A DNA stretch of 18,325 nucleotides from Candidatus Adlerbacteria bacterium (GTDB lineage: Bacteria; Patescibacteriota; Minisyncoccia; Phycocordibacterales; SBAW01): NCBI GenBank assembly GCA_903840375.1, contig CAIMFR010000003.1, forward strand, positions 1 through 18,325, read 5' to 3'. Numbering within the stretch: position 1 is the stretch's first letter; each line of letters opens with the position of its first letter. This document shows, piece after piece, positions 13,457 through 18,325 of the stretch. The notes beneath the pieces are model-generated. The model was not told the origin of the DNA. It ran no database searches and saw nothing but the letters and a program-made list of their open reading frames with translations. Both the position numbers and the translations under genes were made by a program.

Positions 13457-13801
13457 TTATTTTTCCAAAAGCGCGAGAATCTTCGCACGGACTTCTTCAT
13501 ATACAGCCATGTCCAACTTGCAAACATGGGCAAATTTTCTCGCTCTCCAGTCGAGAGTCCGAGGCTGATCTGTTAGTACCGCGCCGGAGATTTTACCAGA
13601 ACTGAATGCGACTTCGAACGGATATCCTTTCACTTGCGATGTTATCGGGCACACGATGGCTAATCCGGTCTTTGCATTATACGCGTCAGGAGAGATGACG
13701 AGCACAGGACGGTATTCTTGCTGTTCATGGCCAAGCGTCGGATTCAGCGATACCCGATAAATACCACCACGCGATGGCGACGCATTACGCGTCTCTACCA
13801 T
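13457..13801 (-). CDS. mazF: MazF/PemK-family endoribonuclease toxin
   Basis: Sequence-specific mRNA interferase of a type II toxin-antitoxin system. The 114-residue product shows the family hallmarks: GGIYRVSLNPTLGHEQQEYRPVLVIS at about residues 12-37, then VCPITSQ around 52-58 and the LTDQPRTLDWRAR segment containing the conserved D-Q-R. The start is set at the ATG at 13801, which overlaps the antitoxin stop by a few bases and has AGGGGAG about seven bases upstream. The upstream 27 bases of the open frame are inside the antitoxin gene. Start-stop overlap indicates coupled translation. Confidence 0.92.
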   Translation of the reverse strand: MVETRNASPSRGGIYRVSLNPTLGHEQQEYRPVLVISPDAYNAKTGLAIVCPITSQVKGYPFEVAFSSGKISGAVLTDQPRTLDWRARKFAHVCKLDMAVYEEVRAKILALLEK

Positions 13802-14037
13802 ACTTCGCTCCCCTGTGGCACACCCCATTCGACTTCCTTATGCAAGTTGCTTGCGGTTATCGCGCGAAGCAATACAGCAAGCGTTGGATGCTGTTGCGGC
13901 ATAGAACGCAATGTTAAAGTGTTCCCTTTTTTCTCCAGGACAACAGGTTGCCCGTCAGAAAAACCAAGAGCAACAGCAATATCATGTGGAATACGAACAC
14001 CAATACTATTACCCCATTTCCGTGCCACCGTTTCCAT
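13795..14037 (-). CDS. mazE: MazE/AbrB-family antitoxin
   Basis: Labile antitoxin that binds and neutralises MazF and autoregulates the operon. The 80-residue product starts METVARKWGNSIGVRIPHDI, the classical N-terminal SpoVT/AbrB swapped-hairpin DNA-binding fold, followed by LGFSDGQPVVLEKKGNTLTL. The rest is the flexible toxin-binding tail rich in A, L and E (LLRAITASNLHKEVEWG). An ATG further upstream would add 16 residues (MPCLTTSLIVYTVYKH) that run across the palindromic operator, so the 14037 start is preferred. The toxin start overlaps its end. Confidence 0.9.
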   Translation of the reverse strand: METVARKWGNSIGVRIPHDIAVALGFSDGQPVVLEKKGNTLTLRSMPQQHPTLAVLLRAITASNLHKEVEWGVPQGSEVW

Positions 14038-14042
14038 ATGTT

Positions 14043-14076
14043 TATACACTGTATATACAATCAAGCTGGTGGTCAA
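14043..14076 (-). promoter_or_regulatory. mazEF promoter with palindromic operator
   Basis: TGTATATACA (14050-14059) is a perfect palindrome and overlaps TATACACTGTATA (14043-14055), a second dyad. On the minus strand TTGACC (14071-14076) lies 17 bases before TACAGT, so the dyads cover the -10 region and the start point. This is the expected place for autorepression by the MazE-type antitoxin; that binding is inferred. Confidence 0.55.
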
Positions 14077-14131
14077 ACAGGGCACTACCCAATAATGGTC
14101 ATTCAGCTTTCAGCGGACCTTCTTTATTGTG

Positions 14132-14204
14132 TGCATCCTGGAGGACTCGAACCTCCGACCTTCTCAGTGTAAATGAGTTGCTCTACCAACTGAGCTAAGG
14201 ATGC
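14132..14204 (-). tRNA. tRNA-Val: tRNA-Val (TAC)
   Basis: Cloverleaf on the minus strand: acceptor GCATCCT/AGGATGC, D stem GCTC/GAGC, anticodon loop TTTACAC (anticodon TAC) with stem CTCA/TGAG, and T stem GGAGG/CCTCC around TTCGAGT. Discriminator A and no encoded CCA. TATAGT about 17 bases upstream may be its -10 box. An ACTTTGGTGC word just upstream is shared with the leader of tRNA-His. Confidence 0.95.
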
Positions 14205-14258
14205 ATTTACGCACCAAAGTACTATACAACAAAACAATGATTTAGGACATAACGAATG

Positions 14259-14330
14259 TGCCCCCGGTTGGAATCGGACCAACATATCCGGCTTAGAAGT
14301 CCGGAGTTCTATCCATTGAACTACAGGGGC
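14259..14330 (-). tRNA. tRNA-Arg: tRNA-Arg (TCT)
   Basis: Minus strand: acceptor GCCCCTG/CGGGGGC, D stem GTTC/GAAC, anticodon loop CTTCTAA (anticodon TCT), and T stem GTTGG/CCAAC. The pair closing the anticodon loop is an A-G mismatch. No CCA encoded. The first ten bases overlap the 3' end of the YqaA-like gene on the same strand. Confidence 0.93.
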
Positions 14331-14938
14331 AGCATGTGGTAATGCACCACCACATAATAGACGAGAAGTGCTAGGATTGCGAGCGTAAATAACACCAGAT
14401 AATCCTTCACCAACTTGAACACACGGTCGCCGAAATGCTCGACAATGAAGGTACATGCCGCCATGCGCGCACCGCGACCTATTGCATAGCCTGCAATGAA
14501 CGGCAGAAAACTGACCCCGAGAAATCCCCCGGCGTAAATGAATGCTTTGTCGGGAAGCGGCATGAAGGAAGCTATGGACATCGCTAGGAACACATGCCGA
14601 GCGATGGCATGTTTGGCGGCAGTGAATGCGCCCAGTAAACCATACGCATGTAACAAAGGCTCACCGAATTGGTGAAATAAAATCGCGGCAATACAGTACC
14701 CGACAGCAGCGCCGACCACCGACGACGTTATCGCCACCAGCCAGTATTGTTTTGCCCGCGGCGGATGCGCCAAAACAAGCACAACCAATGCCGCCTCTGC
14801 AGCAATTGGAAAAAAGATAGCGTCGGCAAACGCCAGAACAGCGAGCCAAAAAAGTGCCCGCCTGCTGTCTGCGTGTTGCAAAAACCATTGCCACGAACGC
14901 TCTCTGTGGCGGCGCACATGTTCCATGAGACGCTTCAT
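14321..14938 (-). CDS. YqaA/DedA-like (VTT-domain) membrane protein
   Basis: Inner membrane protein of the SNARE-associated/VTT superfamily, related to YqaA; members of this superfamily act in lipid transport or membrane homeostasis, but this subgroup is uncharacterised. The 205-residue product has a short basic N-terminus (MKRLMEHVRRHRERSW) and then about five hydrophobic segments. It contains the YqaA pattern ADAIFFPIAAEAALVVL near residues 37-53, a central re-entrant region SFMPLPDKAFIYAGGFLGV and FIAGYAIGRGARM. The start at 14938 is four bases after the stop of the tRNA-binding protein gene, and TACAAT lies six bases before it. Its last codons overlap tRNA-Arg by ten bases. Confidence 0.87.
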   Translation of the reverse strand: MKRLMEHVRRHRERSWQWFLQHADSRRALFWLAVLAFADAIFFPIAAEAALVVLVLAHPPRAKQYWLVAITSSVVGAAVGYCIAAILFHQFGEPLLHAYGLLGAFTAAKHAIARHVFLAMSIASFMPLPDKAFIYAGGFLGVSFLPFIAGYAIGRGARMAACTFIVEHFGDRVFKLVKDYLVLFTLAILALLVYYVVVHYHMLPL

Positions 14939-14942
14939 AAGA

Positions 14943-15299
14943 TTATTGTACCCTGCTTCCTGCCTGCGATGTCGCTTCGAGCAATGAGAAACTTCCATCA
15001 TCGCCCATCGCGCCGAGTATCATGCCGTTGCTTTCCAATCCGCGAATAGTGCGCGGTGCGAGATTGTACGCGAACGCAACCTTCTTCCCCACCAACGTAG
15101 ACGGGTCTGAGAAATACGTCGCGATTCCGGACACTATCTGCCGATCTTCGGCATGCCCCTCGGCATCTTTTCCAAACCGCACGGTCAATCTCAAAAGTTT
15201 GTCGGTGTCGGCAACCTTTTCCGCAGAGAGGATCTCGCCGACACGAATATCGACCTTGTGAAAATCGTCTATGGAAATCTTATCGGACATATCAGCCAT
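14943..15299 (-). CDS. Free-standing tRNA-binding domain protein (MetG C-terminal/CsaA type)
   Basis: An OB-fold tRNA-binding module related to Trbp111, CsaA and the C-terminal domain of methionyl-tRNA synthetase. It shows the family order DFHKVDIRVGEILSAEKV near the start, LLRLTVRFG, RQIVSGIATYF, LVGKKVAFAYNLAPRTIRGLESNGM and a short end region. At about 118 residues it is a stand-alone domain, which can supply tRNA binding in trans or act as a chaperone. The start at 15299 is chosen because TATAGA (15309-15314) lies nine bases upstream, suggesting a leaderless mRNA; ATGs at 15308 and 15290 are alternatives. It heads a two-gene operon with the YqaA-like gene. Confidence 0.88.
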   Translation of the reverse strand: MADMSDKISIDDFHKVDIRVGEILSAEKVADTDKLLRLTVRFGKDAEGHAEDRQIVSGIATYFSDPSTLVGKKVAFAYNLAPRTIRGLESNGMILGAMGDDGSFSLLEATSQAGSRVQ

Positions 15300-15398
15300 G
15301 TTTTGCATTCTATAGCATCATGAGTTTTTGTACATGGTTATAAAAATGTGTTAGTCTCCGTGCAGACGTTTTGCTCTCTATCAAAAAGGAGTCTCGGT

Positions 15399-15881
15399 AT
15401 GAATGACACCATGGAAGACCCTGCAAGACATGTACGTGACGAAAAAGTTGAGATTGAAAACTCCAAAATGCAATCCAAGAAAGAAGCTGAAGAATACTGG
15501 GCTGAAGTTCGACGCGAGACTGCTAAAGTTATCACAAGCCGCATCGACACTTTCTTCGACAACCTTGAAACCGAGGTGCGGAAACTTTCAAAAACAACAC
15601 CGTCTTGCAGACTAAAAATCCTTACTCATGTAAGGTTTGTTGAGGCGATGCCAGAAAATGCGCTCGGATGGGAACCTGAAGGATACGGGTTCTTTTGGAA
15701 AGATGTCGGACACCCAAAGTTCGCGACATTCGAGGGACGTGACGGTATCGACGATTTTGTATATGTGGTCAATAAGCGCCTACAGCCATACAGAGACATA
15801 GGTCTAAAATGTGAAGCCATTCCATACGTAAGAGACCACTGGTTTGCTCCGGCGATTGACGTAAAGATTTCGCTCATCTAA
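15399..15881 (+). CDS. Hypothetical protein (160 aa)
   Basis: No family is recognised. The start at 15399 is supported by AAAGGAG about nine bases upstream, one of the few clear Shine-Dalgarno sites here. The N-terminal third is charged and helical, a possible coiled coil (residues 15-60, many E, K, R). The C-terminal part reads as a small alpha/beta domain: RLKILTHVRFVEAM, GYGFFWKDVGHPKF, FVYVVNKRLQPYRD, AIPYVRDHWFAPAIDVKISL. No membrane segment, cysteine cluster or catalytic signature. It stands alone between oppositely oriented genes and ends just before a bidirectional terminator. It is more AT-rich than its housekeeping neighbours. Confidence 0.6.
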   Translation: MNDTMEDPARHVRDEKVEIENSKMQSKKEAEEYWAEVRRETAKVITSRIDTFFDNLETEVRKLSKTTPSCRLKILTHVRFVEAMPENALGWEPEGYGFFWKDVGHPKFATFEGRDGIDDFVYVVNKRLQPYRDIGLKCEAIPYVRDHWFAPAIDVKISLI

Positions 15882-15890
15882 CGCTGCAAG

Positions 15891-15923
15891 AACGGCATCT
15901 GAGTTTTCAGCTGCCGTTTTTTA
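15891..15923. terminator. Bidirectional intrinsic terminator
   Basis: AACGGCA..CTGA pairs with TCAG..TGCCGTT (15891-15918), followed by TTTTTATTT on the plus strand. It sits between the convergent 15399 gene and ruvX; the ruvX stop overlaps its end. Confidence 0.75.
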
Positions 15924-16334
15924 TTTCCCCTGTTTTTGTCTGTCTAAAAAACTTTGCAAGATGAGTGCGGCCGCCGATGCGTCCAGATTTTCTTGCGACG
16001 GGTTCGCTTTTCTATTCCCTGTCGGGGCAAACTGCCTTGCAGCTGCGACACTGGTCATAAACTCCGGTTCGTATGTCACCGCAAGTCCACGTTCCGAGAG
16101 TTCGGCGGCAAACTTTTTTACATCGTGCATCACAGGATTTTCTTTGCCGGAAAAATCTTTCGATTCACCAAGTACGATTTTTTCCGCGCCGCGTTCCTTC
16201 GCAAGAGCGCAGACTTCTGACACGGCGTTCTCTCTCGCCACAACAACTGCGAGAGGAAAAGCCAGAGTCCCCGTGTCGTCCGAGACAGCCACGCCGATGC
16301 GCTTCGTCCCATAATCTATGCCGAGGTATTTCAC
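15921..16334 (-). CDS. ruvX: RuvX/YqgF RNase H-fold protein
   Basis: Predicted Holliday-junction resolvase-like nuclease, also implicated in 16S rRNA 5' maturation in some bacteria. The 137-residue product starts with GTG (16334) and has the RNase H-fold signature YLGIDYGTKRIGVAVSDDTG with the first acidic residue D7. It continues with ERGAEKIVLGESKD and ends NLDASAAALILQSFLDR with the last conserved aspartate. The usual DER-x-TS segment reads PEFMTSVAA, a slight departure (E kept). Length is normal. It faces the 15399 gene across a shared terminator and is divergent from the endonuclease remnant at 16410. Confidence 0.9.
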   Translation of the reverse strand: MKYLGIDYGTKRIGVAVSDDTGTLAFPLAVVVARENAVSEVCALAKERGAEKIVLGESKDFSGKENPVMHDVKKFAAELSERGLAVTYEPEFMTSVAAARQFAPTGNRKANPSQENLDASAAALILQSFLDRQKQGK

Positions 16335-16409
16335 CTAAAAAATGATAACATATATGCGGATAAAAATCGCAACCGTTGCCCATACCGTGTACAATAGAAA
16401 AGTAGTAAT

Positions 16410-16537
16410 ATGAGGATTACACAGCGAAAAGGAGACATTGCTGTAGCACAAGCTATTGCAACATTTACAAAAATGGGGTTTGATATATCTGTACCACTCC
16501 AGATGCTAGGTTTTATATCATGGAAGTTTTAAAAAAC
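16410..16537 (+). pseudogene. N-terminal remnant of a PD-(D/E)XK endonuclease-like gene
   Basis: From the ATG at 16410 the frame reads MRITQRKGDIAVAQAIATFT then KMGFDISVPL, which resembles the start of the group I intron-associated PD-(D/E)XK endonuclease-like family (from memory: QKGDI..., G-DV--PL-ES-RYD). After VPL the frame is broken near 16499-16500. In the next frame the similarity continues as DARFYIMEVLKN. A single missing base (ACA read as CA) would restore VPLTDARFYIMEVLKN. The fragment then stops at the first base of tRNA-Ser, and the catalytic core is gone. A TACAAT lies 14 bases before the ATG. It could be a deletion scar or the trace of a past insertion. Confidence 0.5.
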
Positions 16538-16622
16538 GGAGGGGTCGCATAGTGGTCTAGTGCTCCTGTCTTGAAAACAGGTGTGCCGAAAGGCACCGTG
16601 GGTTCGAATCCCACCCCCTCCG
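16538..16622 (+). tRNA. tRNA-Ser: tRNA-Ser (TGA)
   Basis: Plus strand: acceptor GGAGGGG/CCCCTCC with discriminator G, anticodon stem CCTGT/ACAGG around loop CTTGAAA (anticodon TGA), long variable arm GTGCCGAAAGGCAC and T loop TTCGAAT. No CCA is encoded. Its first base abuts the endonuclease remnant. A strong terminator follows at 16692. Confidence 0.95.
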
Positions 16623-16691
16623 CATTTGTTCATTTTCCAAGCCACCCTTATTTCAAGCCATATTTTATGTATTCCAAGCGGAATGCCGACA

Positions 16692-16727
16692 AAAAGCCCG
16701 ACAACCGAAAGGAAGTCGGGCTTTTAC
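16692..16727 (+). terminator. Intrinsic terminator after tRNA-Ser
   Basis: AAAAGCCCGAC (16692-16702) pairs with GTCGGGCTTTT (16715-16725) around loop AACCGAAAGGAA. The stem ends in T's on both strands. It ends tRNA-Ser transcription before the membrane-protein gene at 16761. Confidence 0.8.
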
Positions 16728-16752
16728 TTGCCCTAAAAACATGCGCTATAAT
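16723..16752 (+). promoter_or_regulatory. Promoter of the 166-aa membrane protein gene
   Basis: A perfect TATAAT (16747-16752) ends eight bases before the ATG at 16761, implying a leaderless mRNA. A weak -35 TTTACT (16723-16728) lies 18 bases upstream. Confidence 0.65.
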
Positions 16753-16760
16753 TACCGACA

Positions 16761-17261
16761 ATGCCTGAACAACAACAACAAGAAGGACAGCACATCATGT
16801 GGAACGTAGTCACACATGAGCACAGAGACCACTCCACCGATTGGTACTGGACTCTCGGACTTGTTGCCTTGGTCGGAGCGGCTGCATCCGTCTATTTCGG
16901 CAACATACTCCTCGCGGTCATACTCGTCGTCGGCATCGGGTCGATCGGATTCTTATCGGTCCGCGGTCCGCGCGAACATTCCGTCAGAATAGACAAGCGA
17001 GGTATTTCAATAGACGGCACGCTCTACCCATACCCTATCGTGCAGTCATTCTGGATAGATGAGACTCCGAATGTCAGGACAGGAGATGATATGGCTCGCC
17101 TTCTGCTCACAACCAACAACATACTCACGCCGCACATTTCCCTCCCGCTCGATGGTGCCGAACATGCTGCCAGTGTTCGAGAATACCTCCGCCAATATGT
17201 TGAAGAACAAGAGATCAAGCCACGCTTCGGCGAAAACATCGCGGAGATGCTCGGTTTGTGA
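16761..17261 (+). CDS. Two-TM hypothetical membrane protein (166 aa)
   Basis: No named family is recognised with confidence. After a hydrophilic start (MPEQQQQEGQHIMWNVVTHE) and a conserved-looking HRDHSTDWYW, there are two adjacent membrane helices at about residues 29-47 and 48-66 (VALVGAAASVYFG, LLAVILVVGIGSIGFL). A cytoplasmic domain follows with a PH-like pattern: VRIDKRGISIDGTLYPYPIV, SFWID, ARLLLTTNNILTPHISLPL, then a charged helix ending GENIAEMLGL. This two-helix plus PH-like layout recurs in small Patescibacteria membrane proteins; the role is unknown. The mRNA is likely leaderless. Downstream begins a tRNA-Arg gene. Confidence 0.75.
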   Translation: MPEQQQQEGQHIMWNVVTHEHRDHSTDWYWTLGLVALVGAAASVYFGNILLAVILVVGIGSIGFLSVRGPREHSVRIDKRGISIDGTLYPYPIVQSFWIDETPNVRTGDDMARLLLTTNNILTPHISLPLDGAEHAASVREYLRQYVEEQEIKPRFGENIAEMLGL

Positions 17262-17318
17262 TATAAAGATGGGTGTTCGTGCTGATCGTCAATATAGCTC
17301 AGTGTTCATAAATAATTT

Positions 17319-17393
17319 GCCCTCGTCGTTCAACGGATAGGACACATCCTTGCGGAGGATGTGATGTGGGTTCGATTCCTGCCGGGGGCACCA
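17319..17393 (+). tRNA. tRNA-Arg: tRNA-Arg (GCG)
   Basis: Plus strand: acceptor GCCCTCG/CGGGGGC, D stem GTTC/GGAC region, anticodon stem CATCC/GGATG with loop TTGCGGA (anticodon GCG, reading CGC/CGU) and T stem with two wobble pairs. Discriminator A and an encoded CCA. Most bacteria use ACG (inosine-modified) for this box, so GCG is unusual. It is followed at once by the 17403 hairpin cluster. Confidence 0.85.
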
Positions 17394-17402
17394 AGCGATT
17401 TT

Positions 17403-17524
17403 GCAAAATGCGCCCTGCGGCGCATTTTGCGCTTAGTGCCAGGCGCAGCGATGTTTCGCACTTGCGAAACCGCGAGGCGGGGTCACAAGTCGAGTTTGCT
17501 GTCGAGCAAACTCGACTTGTGACC
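17403..17524 (+). repeat. Three-hairpin cluster in the tRNA-Arg/tRNA-Arg spacer
   Basis: Hairpin 1: GCAAAATGCGCC/GGCGCATTTTGC (17403-17430, loop CTGC). Hairpin 2: GTTTCGCA/TGCGAAAC (17453-17470). Hairpin 3: a perfect 20-bp stem at 17481-17500/17505-17524 with loop GTCG, entered through CGAGGCGGGGTC (17473-17484). The same flank, GGTCACAAGT ends and order are found in the tRNA-Leu/tRNA-His spacer, with a different inner stem that still pairs. No gene lies here. A terminator, processing or REP-like element is inferred. Confidence 0.7.
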
Positions 17525-17561
17525 ACCAGATACACCTGAAATATGCTATAAGGTACATGTC

Positions 17562-17633
17562 GCTCCCGTAGTCTAATGGATAGAACATCTCCCTCCGAAG
17601 GAGAAAATGCCGGTCCGATTCCGGCCGAGAGCA
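17562..17633 (+). tRNA. tRNA-Arg: tRNA-Arg (CCG)
   Basis: Plus strand: acceptor GCTCCCG/CGAGAGC (one C-A mismatch), D stem GTCT/GAAC region, anticodon stem TCTCC/GGAGA with loop CTCCGAA (anticodon CCG) and T stem CCGG/CCGG around TCCGATT. Discriminator A, no CCA. It is the third arginine tRNA in this window. Confidence 0.88.
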
Positions 17634-17656
17634 CAAAATGTGCGAAGGCACTGAAA

Positions 17657-17905
17657 TTATTTATTGGTCGCGAGAGCTTTAGCAACCTTTGCTTTGCGGT
17701 GAGCCGCAGTGTTTTTCTTTATGAGGCCGCGCTTGAGTGCCTTATCTATCGCCTTATATGCGGCAGCAAGCGCTGCAACATCTCCCTTCGGTGCCGTGCG
17801 CACATTCTTTAAAGCAGCACGGACTGCCGTTCTGCGCTTGTCGTTCATAGCGTGTTTGCGCAACGACTGGCGGTGCGCCTTTTTTGCTCCTCGTGTGATT
17901 GCCAT
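17657..17905 (-). CDS. rpsT: Ribosomal protein S20
   Basis: Small-subunit ribosomal protein that binds 16S rRNA early in assembly. The 82-residue, very basic helical product starts MAITRGAKKAHRQSLRKHAM and continues NDKRRTAVRAALKNV, then AYKAIDKALKRGLIKKNTAAHRKAKVAKAL, the S20 pattern with the conserved G-I-I-K-N-x-A-x-R-K segment. The start is set at 17905, since the upstream extension (MRFFRKVCSLYSH) is not S20-like. The mRNA probably starts only a few bases before the ATG. It is convergent with tRNA-Arg(CCG) and divergent from ruvA. Confidence 0.95.
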   Translation of the reverse strand: MAITRGAKKAHRQSLRKHAMNDKRRTAVRAALKNVRTAPKGDVAALAAAYKAIDKALKRGLIKKNTAAHRKAKVAKALATNK

Positions 17906-17915
17906 ATGTGAATAC

Positions 17916-17944
17916 AGACTACACACTTTTCTGAAAAAGCGCAA
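17916..17944 (-). promoter_or_regulatory. Promoter of rpsT
   Basis: Minus-strand TTGCGC (17939-17944) and TAGTCT (17916-17921) are 17 bases apart, with the ATG ten bases after the -10 box. Moderate match only. Confidence 0.4.
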
Positions 17945-17971
17945 CCCACGAGGCTCATGTATGATGTGGGC

Positions 17972-18325
17972 ATGATAGGCAAGCTAACCGGACGGTTCGA
18001 CGGACAAACAGCGGAGGGTTTCGTGCTGATCGATGTCGGCGGCGTCGGATATATCGTGCGGACACCGCTTCTCGCACTGGAAACGGTACGAAACAGCGCA
18101 GGCGGCGACATTTCCCTGTTTATCCACACAGCGGTGCGCGATGACGCCATCGACCTCTATGGCTTCCCCACTGAAACTGAACTCAGTTTTTTCAAACAGC
18201 TGATGAGCGTCTCCGGTATCGGCCCGAAGACCGCCATCGGCATCCTCAATGTCGCCGACGTTACATCGTTGAGAAAACATATAGCCGCAGGTGACGCACC
18301 AACACTCATAAAGGTGTTTGGAATA
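17972..18325 (+). CDS. ruvA: Holliday junction branch migration protein RuvA (partial, 3' end off window)
   Basis: Tetrameric Holliday-junction-binding subunit that loads the RuvB motor. The 118 visible residues begin MIGKLTGRF and show the N-terminal OB fold (VLIDVGGVGYIVRTPLLALE), FIHTAVRDDAIDLYGF, and then the helix-hairpin-helix region ELSFFKQLMSVSGIGPKTAIGIL with the conserved SGIGPK. The reading frame runs to the last base, so the C-terminal RuvB-binding domain is outside. A TATGAT (17960-17965) lies six bases before the ATG, so the mRNA is leaderless. It is close to ruvX in the same genome region, both serving recombination. Confidence 0.95.
   Translation, partial: MIGKLTGRFDGQTAEGFVLIDVGGVGYIVRTPLLALETVRNSAGGDISLFIHTAVRDDAIDLYGFPTETELSFFKQLMSVSGIGPKTAIGILNVADVTSLRKHIAAGDAPTLIKVFGI

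Noticed and set aside
13441..13533. 31-residue N-terminal extension of the pseudouridine synthase
   Set aside because: It would overlap the toxin gene out of frame and does not resemble the family's N-terminus; the ATG at 13440 is preferred.
12718..13605. 295-codon plus-strand frame over the pseudouridine synthase
   Set aside because: Antisense of a gene with clear RluA-family motifs; no homology-like pattern.
17403..17524. Hairpin cluster as a CRISPR array or standard terminators
   Set aside because: No regular direct repeats or spacers, and no T tract after the main stem.

Overview
Two different kinds of DNA meet in this window. The right third (about 11.8-18.3 kb) reads as an ordinary bacterial chromosome: seven tRNA genes, ribosomal proteins L19 and S20, an RluA-family pseudouridine synthase, RuvX, the start of RuvA, a MazEF-type toxin-antitoxin pair, a YqaA/DedA-like membrane protein and a free-standing tRNA-binding domain. 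Very tight packing, many genes with a -10-like box only 6-10 bases before the start codon (leaderless-style promoters), small hypothetical proteins of a type I associate with the Candidate Phyla Radiation, and mostly CCA-less tRNA genes suggest a Patescibacteria (Parcubacteria-like) genome. That placement is an inference from gene style; no 16S gene is present.

The left two thirds (1 to about 11.83 kb) look like an integrative mobile element. Its right end is fixed by a large serine recombinase (10237-11877, +) whose last 18 codons and stop are the antisense of the 3' part of a tRNA-His gene (11821-11896, -). The element therefore sits in the 3' end of tRNA-His and its integrase gene runs into the attachment site. 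Inward from the integrase are a Zn-ribbon-like protein, a protein with an NA-KHGL-type N-terminus, a primase-polymerase/helicase fusion, two small accessory proteins and a hypothetical DNA-binding-like protein. Together they make a recombination and replication module with no conjugation or capsid genes in view. On the opposite strand is a type III restriction-modification operon (mod-res) followed by two small membrane proteins and a coiled-coil protein. The left att site is not in the window.

Three element genes (mod, the small gene at 5987 and the integrase) start 1-10 bases after the 3' arm of a strong stem-loop. Before mod, three copies of a 12-base arm could form alternative hairpins. 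Before the integrase, a roughly 140-nt segment has nested long-range pairings plus an 18-bp stem that crosses them as a pseudoknot or switch and ends in T6. This looks like element-wide control by structured leaders, and it is the most interesting feature of the window.

In the chromosomal part, two tRNA-tRNA spacers (11.9-12.1 kb and 17.4-17.55 kb) carry related hairpin clusters. They share a flank, and their internal stem sequences differ while pairing is kept. A decayed PD-(D/E)XK-endonuclease-like fragment ends exactly where tRNA-Ser begins.
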